A stretch of DNA of 64,000 bases from assembly GCF_007993935.1 (NCBI RefSeq), contig NZ_VITY01000001.1, positions 496,001-560,000 of the forward strand, read 5' to 3'. Made by a program: the position numbers and the translations under genes. How positions within the stretch are numbered: the first letter of the stretch is position 1; each line of letters begins with the position of its first letter. Source of the stretch: Bradyrhizobium macuxiense (GTDB taxonomy: Bacteria > Pseudomonadota > Alphaproteobacteria > Rhizobiales > Xanthobacteraceae). Under the pieces are notes generated by a model, which did not search any database, was not told the origin of the DNA, and was given only the letters and a program-made list of their open reading frames with translations. Positions 35,194 to 44,243 of the stretch are shown in pieces.

Positions 35194-36372
35194 TCAAGAA
35201 GTTCTGGGAAACATCACCTTCAGCAAGGCGGCTGCGAGCAACGTCGTGATGGCGAGGCCGGTGGAGAGATAGAGCGCGCTCGGATCGCCGAACCGGTCGA
35301 TCACGATCGCATAGACCAACGGCGCTGCCGCCGGCAGGATGAAGCTCGGAACGATGAGCCGGCCGACCAGCGTGCCGTAGCTGCGATGATCGAACAGGAT
35401 CAGCGGCAGCGTTCCCCTTGTGATGGTCAGAATGCCGTTGCAGGCGCCGTAGAGCAGCGCGAAGGCGATCGCCATCTCCTTCGACGACCCGCTGAACAAT
35501 CCTGCGATGAAGGAGAGCGGCATGATCAGGCAAGCCGTCAGATTGAGCGCCAACGGATCGAGCCGCGCACCGAACAGGATTTCGCAAAGGCGCGCGGCGG
35601 ATTGCCCAATGCCCCGGAGCGTTGCGATCCAGACGGCCACGGTGACGGTGAGCCCGAGGCCTGAGAGCACCGCGATCATATGCGCCGACATGCCGGCATT
35701 CAGGAAGTTGGCGCCGGTCATGATCACGGCATAGAGCCCGCCCGCCGCTGCAAGCTGCCGGCGGCTGGCGGCGCGTGGTTGCTTATGTGCCGGCGCTGCG
35801 GAGCTCGGCACGCCGGCAAACCGCTTGGTCGGGATCAGCAAGTGCAGCGGGATCGTCAGCAGTGCGAGACCGGCATAGACCAGCACCGCGATGCGCCAGC
35901 CGAACTGTTCCGAGAGCGTATGGCCGAGCGGCCAGAACACGGTGGCCGCCAATCCGCCGAGCAAGGTGATGCCGGACATCGCGCGGCGCGCCTCCGGTCC
36001 GCCGATCCGGGCCAGCGCGGCGAACGCCGCATCGTACAGCGTCAACCGCATGCCGAAGCCGAGAACGATCCAGGATGCGAAGTACGTGACGATCTGATGC
36101 GAGACCGCGAGACCGGCGCAGCCGAGCGCGTTGATGACGGCGCCTGCGACCATGACCTGACGGCCACCGCTTCTGTCCACCCACCTCCCCGCAAGGGGCG
36201 ATGTCACTCCCATCACCAAAAGCGCCGCGGCGAACCCGCCATAAACGATGTCGCGCCGCCAGCCGAGATCCGCTGATATCTGCTCGCCGAAGCCGCCGAT
36301 CAGATAATAGGTCGCGCCCCACGAGATCAGTTGGGCCAGCCCAAGGGCCGCCACGACACGGCGAGCGATCAC
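35194..36372 (-). CDS. MFS transporter
   Basis: 392 residues with 12 helices, signature RWVDRSGGRQVMVAG and LVGRLIVPSFILPAAAP. A GTG at 36372 overlaps the stop of the upstream GNAT gene by 4 bases, so the two are translationally coupled; longer starts lie inside that gene. Substrate unknown. Confidence 0.82.
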   Translation of the reverse strand: MIARRVVAALGLAQLISWGATYYLIGGFGEQISADLGWRRDIVYGGFAAALLVMGVTSPLAGRWVDRSGGRQVMVAGAVINALGCAGLAVSHQIVTYFASWIVLGFGMRLTLYDAAFAALARIGGPEARRAMSGITLLGGLAATVFWPLGHTLSEQFGWRIAVLVYAGLALLTIPLHLLIPTKRFAGVPSSAAPAHKQPRAASRRQLAAAGGLYAVIMTGANFLNAGMSAHMIAVLSGLGLTVTVAVWIATLRGIGQSAARLCEILFGARLDPLALNLTACLIMPLSFIAGLFSGSSKEMAIAFALLYGACNGILTITRGTLPLILFDHRSYGTLVGRLIVPSFILPAAAPLVYAIVIDRFGDPSALYLSTGLAITTLLAAALLKVMFPRTS

Positions 36373-37181
36373 CGCAGCAATTCCCTCTCCGCGGGAAGCG
36401 TGGAGGCGCCCGGCCCGAGCGGCCGCTGCATCAGCACGGTGTCGACCCATTGCCCGAGCTTGAAGCCGACTGACCTGAGCGTTCCGACCATCTCGAAGCC
36501 CATGCGACGGTGCAGCGCGATCGATCCGGCATTGCCGCTGTTGCCGATCACGGCGATCATCTGCCGCCAGGGCCCCGTCTCCGATCGCTCGATCAGCGCC
36601 TGCAGCAGCGCTGCCCCGACGCGGCGGCCGCGCAGCGCTTCCGACACGTAGACCGAGTCTTCGATGGTGTTGCGATAGGCCGGCCGCGGCCGGTACGCAG
36701 TCGCGTAGGAGTAGCCGGCCACGCGTCCATCGACATCGGCAACAAGATACGGCAACCCCGCGGCCAGCACGGCGGCGCGGCGCCCGAGCATCTCGTCGAG
36801 CGTAGGCGGTTCTTCCTCGAAGGTCGCGAGCCCGTTGAGCACGTGGTGCGCGTAGATGCGCTGCACCTCAGCCATGTCGACCTCTGTGGCGTCCCGGATC
36901 ACGGTGGCTTCGCTGTCTCTCATCCTTACACTCTCGTCTTGCGGCATCATGCCTGTGCTTCGACGGCGCGCCGGCGCATTCTGCACGCACCATGGGTTCA
37001 ACTCGACATCGCTGCGCGACAGTCCGACATCCGCCAGCAGACGATCGTCGAGCTCGCGTAGCGCCTGCCAGCGGCGGATGCGCGAATGCGGTGAGACCGC
37101 GAGATAGCGCCCCAGCTCGACGATAACGCCGCCAATGCGCTTGAGGCCAGTCAATGCCCGCTCCCGATCTGCCGAAGCCAT
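36369..37181 (-). CDS. DUF1127-GNAT fusion protein
   Basis: 270 residues. Residues ~15-62 are a DUF1127-like domain (HSRIRRWQALRELDDRLLADVGLSRSDVE), normally a 50-residue RNA- or DNA-related peptide. The remainder, from ATVIRDATEVDMAEVQ, is a phosphinothricin-type GNAT acetyltransferase with SEALRGRRVGAALLQALIE and NAGSIALHRRMGFEMVG. No stop or frame change separates them. Start chosen at 37181 (MASADRERALTG). Overlaps the next MFS gene by 4 bases and diverges from a LysR gene. Confidence 0.78.
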   Translation of the reverse strand: MASADRERALTGLKRIGGVIVELGRYLAVSPHSRIRRWQALRELDDRLLADVGLSRSDVELNPWCVQNAPARRRSTGMMPQDESVRMRDSEATVIRDATEVDMAEVQRIYAHHVLNGLATFEEEPPTLDEMLGRRAAVLAAGLPYLVADVDGRVAGYSYATAYRPRPAYRNTIEDSVYVSEALRGRRVGAALLQALIERSETGPWRQMIAVIGNSGNAGSIALHRRMGFEMVGTLRSVGFKLGQWVDTVLMQRPLGPGASTLPAERELLR

Positions 37182-37257
37182 CGCTTGCCGGACTATGCGC
37201 TCCAGCCTTATATAAGTGAAGCTTTGATAACTTATGCGCAGCATAAGAGATACTTTG

Positions 37258-38160
37258 ATGAAGAACCTCAACCTCGACTATCTCGAAAGCTTCGCTGTCG
37301 TGATCGACAGCGGCAGCTTCTCCGCCGCGGCCGAGCAGTTGCAGCTGACCCAGCCAGCGGTGAGCCTGCAGGTGCGCCAGCTCGAACGCAGCCTGAATGC
37401 GACCTTGATCGAGCGGGTCGGACGACGGGCGAGGCCGACGGCCGCCGGCGCCGCCTTGCTCTCGCACGCGCATCAGATCAACGCGGCGGTGAGTTCGGCG
37501 GTCGACGCGGTCGCGCAGCAGACCACGGGCACGGCGGGCCGCGTGCGGCTCGGCACCGGCGCCACTGCCTGCATCTTCCTGCTGCCGCCGATCCTCAGGG
37601 AGTTGCGGGCAGCAATGCCCTCGCTCGAGATCACGGTCACGACCGGCAACACCGCGGAGATCGCGCGGGCCGTCGAGGACAACACGATCGACATCGCGCT
37701 GGTCACGCTGCCGGTGTCGGGGCGCAGCTTCGAGGTTGCCCCGGTCATGAACGATGAGTTCGTGCTGATCGCGCCGCGCGAGATGAAACTGCCGGCGCGG
37801 ATCACGCCGGAGGTGCTGGCGAGCCGGCCGGTGCTGCTGTTCGAGCCCGGCGGCAACACCAGGCGCACGGCCGATGAGTGGCTGGCGCGCGGCGGCGTGT
37901 CGTTGAAGCCGTTGATGTCGCTCGGCAGCGTCGAGGCGATCAAGGAGATGGTCCGCGCCGGCCTCGGCTGCGCAGTGCTGCCCGGCATGGCCGTCCCGGC
38001 CAAGCCCAGGCAGCATGACCTGATCGTCCGCTCGCTATCGCCAAAGCTCTACCGCCGCCTCGCGGTCGTGATCCGCCGCGACAAGCGCCTCGACCGCGGG
38101 CTGCGGCAGACGTTGGCGGCGCTGAAGGCGCTCACGGCCGCAAAGAACGATGGCCGCTAG
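37258..38160 (+). CDS. LysR-family transcriptional regulator
   Basis: 300 residues with LNLDYLESFAVVIDSGSFSAAAEQL and AVSLQVRQLERSLNATLIER. It diverges from the DUF1127-GNAT/MFS operon and probably controls it; the 76-base spacer contains AT-rich repeats (CTTATG...CATAAG). Confidence 0.9.
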   Translation: MKNLNLDYLESFAVVIDSGSFSAAAEQLQLTQPAVSLQVRQLERSLNATLIERVGRRARPTAAGAALLSHAHQINAAVSSAVDAVAQQTTGTAGRVRLGTGATACIFLLPPILRELRAAMPSLEITVTTGNTAEIARAVEDNTIDIALVTLPVSGRSFEVAPVMNDEFVLIAPREMKLPARITPEVLASRPVLLFEPGGNTRRTADEWLARGGVSLKPLMSLGSVEAIKEMVRAGLGCAVLPGMAVPAKPRQHDLIVRSLSPKLYRRLAVVIRRDKRLDRGLRQTLAALKALTAAKNDGR

Positions 38161-38193
38161 GGAGGACGCGGCGCGTCCTCCCTGCTCCACCCC

Positions 38194-38991
38194 TCAAGTC
38201 GCCTTGCGTTCCTGCTCGGCGATCTTGCGGAACGCAGCTTCGCCGGCGTCGGTCACGGCCGCCCATTTCGCGTTCGGTGCGGTCTCGACCTCGTAATTGT
38301 CGTGCCAGTTCCACCATTTGTAGGTCGGGCCCTGCGGATAGCCCTTGGGCGAATCCTCCCAGAGCTCCTGGCGGCCGAACGGCGTGATGTCGAGATAGCT
38401 CCACACCGTACCCATCGACTCGTCGCCGCGGCTGTTGACGAGATAGGTGCGGAAGATCCGTTCGCCGTCGCGGATGAAGACGTTGTGGCCGTGCCACTCG
38501 GCGACGCCGAAGTCAGCGTCGAAGCTATCGGTGATCGTGTACCACGGCATCTCCCATTCCATCCGCGCCTTCAGCCGCGCGATGTCGGCCTGCGGCGCGC
38601 GTGACGCGTAGGCCAGCGTGGTGTCGCGCTGGTTGAGATGCGAGAGATGGCTGACCTGGTCGGCGCCGAGCGAACAGCCGCGGCAGCCGTGATCCGGCCA
38701 GCCGAACACACCTGGCTCGAAGAACGCGCGGTAGATGATCAGCTGCCGGCGGCCCTCGAACAGATCGAGCAGGCTCACCTTGCCGTTCGGTCCCTCGAAG
38801 ACATACGGCTTCTCGACGGCCATCCAGGGCATCCGCCGCCGCTCCGCCGCAAGGGCGTCGCGCGCCCGCACATGCGCCTTTTCCTTCACCAGCATCTCCA
38901 GGCGCGCCGCCTCCCACGCCTCGCGCGACACGACAGGCGGTGTCTGCATTGCCGCCAGTCCGCCGCGATCGCTTTCAGCCGATTTGCTCAT
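38194..38991 (-). CDS. DUF899 thioredoxin-like protein
   Basis: 265 residues of the DUF899 family. RQLIIYRAFFEPGVF... CRGCSLGADQ resembles the redox core of thioredoxin-like proteins, and the C-terminal half has WYTITDSFDADFG and YKWWNWHDNY. Function is unknown, perhaps peroxide or detoxification related. The start at 38991 (MSKSAESDRGG) is preferred to the much longer frame. A 22-bp repeat lies upstream at 39106. Confidence 0.85.
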   Translation of the reverse strand: MSKSAESDRGGLAAMQTPPVVSREAWEAARLEMLVKEKAHVRARDALAAERRRMPWMAVEKPYVFEGPNGKVSLLDLFEGRRQLIIYRAFFEPGVFGWPDHGCRGCSLGADQVSHLSHLNQRDTTLAYASRAPQADIARLKARMEWEMPWYTITDSFDADFGVAEWHGHNVFIRDGERIFRTYLVNSRGDESMGTVWSYLDITPFGRQELWEDSPKGYPQGPTYKWWNWHDNYEVETAPNAKWAAVTDAGEAAFRKIAEQERKAT

Positions 38992-39105
38992 GATGATCTC
39001 CATCTCTCGAATTGGACGAACTCCGGCACCACTGCGCAGTTCCATTGCTGGCGGCCGTTCGTCATTGGCCATGCCGCAATCTGGCGCGGCGGCGGCGGCC
39101 GGTGG

Positions 39106-39127
39106 GAGTGACAAGTGTGTCGGGATT
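39106..39127. repeat. 22-bp repeat with GACA/TGTC arms (copy 2)
   Basis: Identical to 19906-19927. It lies in the divergent spacer between DUF899 and a MarR gene, a good place for an operator. Confidence 0.6.
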
Positions 39128-39205
39128 TTCGCGCATGCGCCCTGATCGGTTCGATCTCCTTGCATAATACTTGCACTCTGCAATCATCTGTGCGAGCCTC
39201 TTGCC

Positions 39206-39712
39206 ATGAAACAGACCGCGCATGCTGCCGACGATGGCCTGAAACTGAGCACCTGGCTGCCCTATCGCCTGTTCCTTGTCGCGGCGCAGGTCGCCCGTCC
39301 GCTCGAGAGTTTCTACGGCGAGACGTTCGGACTGAGCCAGGCCGGCTGGCGCATCCTCGCCGTCATCGCCGAGCGGGACGCAGCCAATGCTTCCGAGATC
39401 GGCCGCGCCTGCGCGCTCGATCCGTTCGCGACCAGCCGCGGTATCGGCCAGCTCACAGAGCTCGGCTTCGCGGTGCGACGTGCCGGCAAATCCGATCGCC
39501 GCTTCGCCGCCGTCAGCATCACCCGCAGCGGCCGGACGGCCTTCAACCGGATCGCCGCACTCGGCAGTGCGATCGAGGCGCGGCTGCTGGCGCGCCTCTC
39601 GGAGAGCGAGCGAGCCACGATCGATTCCGCCCTCACCCGGCTCGAGGACGAAAGCGCGCGGATCGATGCCGGCGGCTGGCGCACGCTAATCGAGGATGCC
39701 GGCGCGTCATGA
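39206..39712 (+). CDS. MarR-family regulator
   Basis: 168 residues with a MarR winged helix (AGWRILAVIAERDAANASEIGRACALDPFATSRGIGQLTELGF; KSDRRFAAVSITRSGRTAFNRI). It overlaps the DMT transporter gene by ATGA at 39709, so both are translated together. It diverges from DUF899. Confidence 0.86.
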   Translation: MKQTAHAADDGLKLSTWLPYRLFLVAAQVARPLESFYGETFGLSQAGWRILAVIAERDAANASEIGRACALDPFATSRGIGQLTELGFAVRRAGKSDRRFAAVSITRSGRTAFNRIAALGSAIEARLLARLSESERATIDSALTRLEDESARIDAGGWRTLIEDAGAS

Positions 39713-40569
39713 CCGTCGCATTGTTCGCGTTGACCGCACTGCTCTGGGGCGGCGGCGCGCTGGCAACGGCGATGCAGGCGGGCGTTACACCGGCGCCCTG
39801 GTCGGTGGCCCTGCGCATGGTGCTCGCGGGTCTTATCCTGCTCGGCTACGGCCGGCTGCGCGGCGTGCCGCTCGCGATCCCGCGCAAGGACCGGCCGGCC
39901 GTCGCGTTGCAGGGCCTGCTGTTCTTCGCCATCGCTTTCATCGCCTTCTATGAAGCGACCGCGCGGATGCCGAGCGGGCTTGCCGCACTGGTGCTGTCGA
40001 CCTCGTCACTGTTCGCCGCTGTTATCGCGCGTGGCGCGCTCGGCGTGCCGATCTCCTCCGGTTTCGTCTGGGGCGCGCTGTGCGGCATCCTCGGACTTGT
40101 GATCATCTTCCTGCCAGGCGCCAGCGCGCACGGCGCTGCATCGCTGGCGGGTTTCGCCTGGGCGCTCACCGCGGCGATTGCGACCGGTGCCGGCACGACC
40201 GTCGGCGCGCGCAACCAGCGCGCCGGGCTGCCGGTGGTCTCCGTGTTGGCGTGGGGCGCCTTCGTCGGCGCGGCGGCGAGCGCGCTGTGGGCGATCGCGA
40301 CGGGCACGCCATTCGCGGCCGACGTCTCGCTCTCCTACGCAGCGAGCTTCCTCTATCTCGCGGTCGCCGCGTCCTGCGTCACCTTCATGCTCTATTTCGA
40401 ACTGGTGCGCCGGCTCGGCCCCGGCCGCGCCGCCTATACGCTCGCACTGGTGCCGCTGGTCGCGCTCGTGCTGTCGGCGCTGTTCGAGCATCTTGCGCTG
40501 GGCTGGCCGGTGCTCGCCGGCGCCGCTGCCATCCTCGCCGGCAATGTGCTGGTGCTGGCACGGGCGTAG
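39709..40569 (+). CDS. EamA/DMT transporter
   Basis: 286 residues with ten hydrophobic segments in two EamA repeats. The start ATG overlaps the MarR stop. DMT proteins export amino acids or drugs; the pairing with a MarR regulator suggests inducible efflux. Confidence 0.86.
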   Translation: MTVALFALTALLWGGGALATAMQAGVTPAPWSVALRMVLAGLILLGYGRLRGVPLAIPRKDRPAVALQGLLFFAIAFIAFYEATARMPSGLAALVLSTSSLFAAVIARGALGVPISSGFVWGALCGILGLVIIFLPGASAHGAASLAGFAWALTAAIATGAGTTVGARNQRAGLPVVSVLAWGAFVGAAASALWAIATGTPFAADVSLSYAASFLYLAVAASCVTFMLYFELVRRLGPGRAAYTLALVPLVALVLSALFEHLALGWPVLAGAAAILAGNVLVLARA

Positions 40570-40613
40570 ATTCAGTTTGCCTGCCTGGCCGCGTGCCAAT
40601 TGACGTCGACACG

Positions 40614-40635
40614 ATATCTGACTAAAGTCAGATAT
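40614..40635. promoter_or_regulatory. Perfect palindromic operator abutting the MarR-GNAT start codon
   Basis: Arms ATATCTGACT and AGTCAGATAT around AA, 22 bp, ending at the base before the ATG at 40636. It would occlude ribosome and polymerase access, so autoregulation by the MarR domain of the downstream protein is likely. Confidence 0.75.
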
Positions 40636-41508
40636 ATGCTCGACCCTGTTTCCCGCGTCCGCCGCTTCAACCGTGCCGTTACCTCCGCCGTCGGCGCGCT
40701 CGACACCTCGTTCCTCGGCCGCGGCCGGCCGCTCGGCGCAGCGCGCGTGCTGAACGCGATCGGACACGGCCGCAGTGACGTGGGCGACATCAGGGATTAT
40801 CTCGGGCTCGATTCCGGGCTGATGAGCCGCCTGTTGCGCAGCCTCGAGGACGAGGAGCTGATCGAGACCACGGCGCATGACGATGATGCCCGCCGTCGCA
40901 TCGCGAAACTAACCCCGGCCGGCAAGCGCGAGTTCAACGCCTATGAGGCGATCTCCAACCGGCAGGCCAAGGACTTCCTCGCCCACCATTCCCAACGCGA
41001 GGCGCTGCTGGCGGCGATGGATTTGATCGCCTCGGCGCTCGGGCGCGACGCCACCGCGCTGCATGAGATGGACCCGCGCAGCGACGAGGCGCGCTACTGC
41101 CTCGGCGAATATTACGCCGAGCTGGCGCGGCGCTTCAAACAGGGGTTTGACGTCAAGCTGTCGCGCGATCCCGATGCCAAGGACATGGTGCGCCCGCGCG
41201 GCAGCTTCATCGTGGCGATGTCGGACGGCCTGCCGCTCGGCTGCGTCGGGCTGAAGGGCACGAGCGCTGAGTACGCGGAGATCAAGCGGCTCTGGGTCGC
41301 GCCCGCCGCACGCGGCCTCGGCCTCGGCCGCCGCCTGATGGACGCGGCCGAGCACGCCGCGCGCGAGCTCGGCATCGCGCTGCTGCGGCTCGACACCAAC
41401 AGCGCGCTGGCCGAAGCCGGTCAGCTCTACCGAAGAAGTGGCTGGACCGAGATCCCGCGCTTCAACGACGACCCCTACCCTGACCTGTTCTTCGAGAAGC
41501 GGCTCTGA
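40636..41508 (+). CDS. MarR-GNAT bifunctional protein
   Basis: 290 residues. Residues 1-~135 are a MarR-like winged helix (LGAARVLNAIGHGRSDVGDIRDYLGLDSGLMSRLLRSLEDEELIE; DDDARRRIAKLTPAGK). The C-terminal ~140 residues are a GNAT domain (IKRLWVAPAARGLGLGRRLMDAAEHAAREL; YRRSGWTEI). Such fusions are common in alphaproteobacteria and may acetylate a substrate that also binds the regulator. Confidence 0.86.
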   Translation: MLDPVSRVRRFNRAVTSAVGALDTSFLGRGRPLGAARVLNAIGHGRSDVGDIRDYLGLDSGLMSRLLRSLEDEELIETTAHDDDARRRIAKLTPAGKREFNAYEAISNRQAKDFLAHHSQREALLAAMDLIASALGRDATALHEMDPRSDEARYCLGEYYAELARRFKQGFDVKLSRDPDAKDMVRPRGSFIVAMSDGLPLGCVGLKGTSAEYAEIKRLWVAPAARGLGLGRRLMDAAEHAARELGIALLRLDTNSALAEAGQLYRRSGWTEIPRFNDDPYPDLFFEKRL

Positions 41509-41560
41509 GCGGCGCGCCGCGCGGGTTGTCCAACGTCCGACGCTGGCCTAAGACGCTCGT

Positions 41561-42058
41561 ATGACCATACGCTCCATCGTCCGTTATCCCGATCCGCGGC
41601 TTGCGCTCACTGCGCAGCCGGTCGCCATGTTCGACGACGCGCTGCGTGAGCTGGCAGCCGACCTGCTCGAGACCATGCACGCGGCGCCCGGCATCGGCAT
41701 CACTGCGCCGCATATCGGCGTGTCCTTGCGCGTCGTGGTGCTCGAGCTCGATACGCGCGAGGGCCCGCGAACGTATGTCAATCCGGAGATCATCTACGCC
41801 TCGGACGAGATGATCCTGCACAAGGAAGGCAGCGTCTCGATGCCGGGCGTCAATGACGAGGTCGAGCGCCATGCGCGCGTCCGCATCCGCTACCAGGATC
41901 TCGACGGCAACATGCAGACCGAAGAATCCGATGGCCTGCGCGCGGTGTGCCATCGGCACGAGATCGACCAGCTCGACGGCCTGTTCTGGATCCGGCGGCT
42001 ATCGCGCCTGAAGCGGGAGCGGCTGATCAAGCGATACGAGAAGATCTCGCGCGGCTAG
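41561..42058 (+). CDS. Peptide deformylase-like protein lacking two metal ligands
   Basis: 165 residues with the peptide deformylase fold, but all three motifs are altered. Motif 1 is GIGITAPH (44-51, Gln replaced by His). Motif 2 is EGSVS (89-93), with S91 where the Cys ligand should be. Motif 3 is HEIDQ (133-137), with Q137 replacing the second His ligand. H133 and E134 remain. It cannot bind the catalytic Fe/Zn in the usual way and is probably a non-catalytic paralogue or has a new role. The housekeeping enzyme must be elsewhere. Confidence 0.82.
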   Translation: MTIRSIVRYPDPRLALTAQPVAMFDDALRELAADLLETMHAAPGIGITAPHIGVSLRVVVLELDTREGPRTYVNPEIIYASDEMILHKEGSVSMPGVNDEVERHARVRIRYQDLDGNMQTEESDGLRAVCHRHEIDQLDGLFWIRRLSRLKRERLIKRYEKISRG

Positions 42059-42066
42059 CCGAAACG

Positions 42067-43326
42067 TCATCCTCCCGCCGTCAAATCCTTCGCCAGCGCC
42101 ATATACGCCGGCAGCGTCACCGGGTCGTTGGCAGCATTACCGGCGGCGTGGTGCGAGGCGTAGCGCGCGATCACGATCTCGGCCTTCGGATCGATATAGA
42201 TGCCCTGGCCGTGGACGCCGCGCGCCATGAAGGCGCCATGCGCATTGTGTGTCACCCACCACTGATTGCGGTAGGACGCGCCCGGCAGCGTGGTGTATCC
42301 GGCCGGCTTGAACTTTTCGGGGTCGCCGCCGCGCGCGATGTCCTCGACCACTTGCGACGGCACGATCTGGCGGCCGTTGAAGCGGCCGTGATTGCGGATG
42401 GTCTCGCCGAAGCGGGCGAGATCCCGCAGCGTCGTCGACAATCCGCCGCCACCGCTTTCGGTGCCGATCCGGTCGACGTGGTAGTGCGCATCCTCCTCGG
42501 CGCCCATCGGTGCCCAGATCTTCTCGGAGAGCAGATCCGACAACGTCATGCCGCTGGCACGCCGGCAGATGAAAGCCAGCACGTCGGAATTGACGGTCTT
42601 GTAGGCGAAGGCCTTGCCGTGCTCGCCCTGCTTCTGCTGCGCGCAGAGGAAATCGAAGATGTTGGTCGCGCCTTCATAGCCTGATGGAATCGGCGCCATG
42701 CCGTTGGCGCGCCGCAGCCCCCAGACGTCGGAATTCCTGTCGGTGTAGACCTCGGTGTATTTGAGGCCGGTGGTCATATCCATCGCCTCGTGCACGCGGG
42801 CATCGCCGAATGCGCTCGCCTTTAGCTCCGGCACATAGTCCGTGATCGGCGCCTGCGGATCGATCTTGCCCTCGGCGATCAGGATGCCGGCGAGCACGCC
42901 GGTGAACGACTTCGTCACGGACATCGCGATATGCGGCTTGTGCGGCTTCAAGGCACCGAAATAGCGCTCGTAGATCAGCTTGCCCCGGTGCAGCACGGCG
43001 ATCCCATCGGCATAGCTGTCCTCGAGCATGCGCGCGAAGGTCTGCGGCCGGCCGTCCATCGTGACAGACGCCGACGCGCCGATGTCGTGATCCTCGCGCG
43101 GCAGCACCGACGCTGGCCCGGCCCCGCGCCAGACATTCACCGTCGGCACCAGCTGGCGGATGTTGCTCCACGCCCAGCGCAGCTCGGGAAAGCCGCGGAA
43201 CGAGCCGTCCTGGAACGTGATCGTCTTGTCCTGCGGCGGCGGAAAGCCCTGCATCCAGCCGATCGTCTCGGGATCGCTCTCGGCGGCGGTGGCGGGCTGT
43301 TGTTGGTTGGCTGCTGCGACGGACAT
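42067..43326 (-). CDS. Serine hydrolase of the beta-lactamase/PBP4 type
   Basis: 419 residues. The catalytic SVTK motif (SxxK) lies near residue 136, and YKTVNS supplies the Tyr-x-Asn element. Family relatives include esterases and 6-aminohexanoate dimer hydrolases (GGGGLSTTLRDLARFGETI; HGQGIYIDP). There is no clear signal peptide. The start at 43326 (MSVAAANQ) is preferred to a Met five codons upstream. Confidence 0.85.
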   Translation of the reverse strand: MSVAAANQQQPATAAESDPETIGWMQGFPPPQDKTITFQDGSFRGFPELRWAWSNIRQLVPTVNVWRGAGPASVLPREDHDIGASASVTMDGRPQTFARMLEDSYADGIAVLHRGKLIYERYFGALKPHKPHIAMSVTKSFTGVLAGILIAEGKIDPQAPITDYVPELKASAFGDARVHEAMDMTTGLKYTEVYTDRNSDVWGLRRANGMAPIPSGYEGATNIFDFLCAQQKQGEHGKAFAYKTVNSDVLAFICRRASGMTLSDLLSEKIWAPMGAEEDAHYHVDRIGTESGGGGLSTTLRDLARFGETIRNHGRFNGRQIVPSQVVEDIARGGDPEKFKPAGYTTLPGASYRNQWWVTHNAHGAFMARGVHGQGIYIDPKAEIVIARYASHHAAGNAANDPVTLPAYMALAKDLTAGG

Positions 43327-43449
43327 CAAGGTGAGCTCCAAGGCTGCGATACGAATTTCGTATCACGCGATGGCAAGGCGCACATCCCGCGTTTGCGCCG
43401 GGGTGATGGTCGCCGCGAGCGCTGCCGGCGCCAATTTCCGGCGCGCGGA

Positions 43450-43923
43450 TTACCCCGCGGCTGCCCGCTCGATCGTGGCGATATCGATCTTCTTCATCGT
43501 CATCATCGCCTCCATTGCGCGCCGGCCGGTCGCGCGATCGGCCGCGTTGACCAGCTCGAGCAGCCGCCGCGGCGTGATCTGCCAGGCGAAGCCCCAGCGA
43601 TCCCGGCACCAGCCGCACGGCAGTTCCGCGCCGCCGTTGGACGTCACCGCGTTCCAATAGCGGTCGGTCTCCTCCTGGCTGTCGGTCAGCACCATGAAAC
43701 TGACGGCCTCGTTCGGTACGTAGTTGGAACCGCCGTTCAGGCCGACGAAGCGGCGGCCGAGCACGGTGAACTCGACCGTCAATTCGTCGCCCTGACCGAT
43801 GCCCGGGATCGGCGACGCATGCCCCGCATCGACATGGCTGTCGGGAAAGGTCGCGGCGTAAAACTCCGCCGCTTCGCGCGCCTTGCCCTGGTCGAACCAC
43901 AGGCATGTGACGAGATCGGTCAT
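43450..43923 (-). CDS. VOC family protein (PhnB/3-demethylubiquinone-like)
   Basis: 157 residues with a glyoxalase/VOC fold: [48 protein letters not shown] and [19 protein letters not shown]. This resembles PhnB-like proteins misnamed methyltransferases. The Met at 43923 is selected on homology length. Confidence 0.85.
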   Translation of the reverse strand: MTDLVTCLWFDQGKAREAAEFYAATFPDSHVDAGHASPIPGIGQGDELTVEFTVLGRRFVGLNGGSNYVPNEAVSFMVLTDSQEETDRYWNAVTSNGGAELPCGWCRDRWGFAWQITPRRLLELVNAADRATGRRAMEAMMTMKKIDIATIERAAAG

Positions 43924-44037
43924 GTGCAGTCTCCTTGTTTGTTCGGAGGACGGTTGGCGAAGACGGCAGCCGACAGGCCGACGAAAATAATTCGCGGGAA
44001 CTGCGTTCGTCGCAACACCGCCTCTACACACACCACT

Positions 44038-44159
44038 GTCGTCCTGGCGGAAGCCAGGACCCATAACCACCGAATTTGATGATGAACGAGATCTTGGCCC
44101 CCGCGTCGCATCACCAATTGCCATTTGGGGTAATGGGTCCTGGCTTCCGCCAGGACGAC
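44038..44159. repeat. REP-like inverted repeat pair
   Basis: A perfect 27-base inverted repeat: GTCGTCCTGGCGGAAG... at 44038-44064 and its exact complement at 44133-44159, with a 68-base spacer. It is a dispersed bradyrhizobial palindrome in the VOC-LysR intergenic space (43924-44243), which has no other features. Confidence 0.8.
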
Positions 44160-44243
44160 CGTGAGGATAGTTCGCGATGCAAATGTCAAACAGCGGTGTC
44201 GTCACCCGCGCATGCTCTGCTCCTTGATTTGCGTTAGGGCAAC

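Noticed and set aside
44038..44159. Insertion sequence ends
   Set aside because: The perfect inverted repeats enclose only 68 bases with no transposase and match a dispersed REP-like family.
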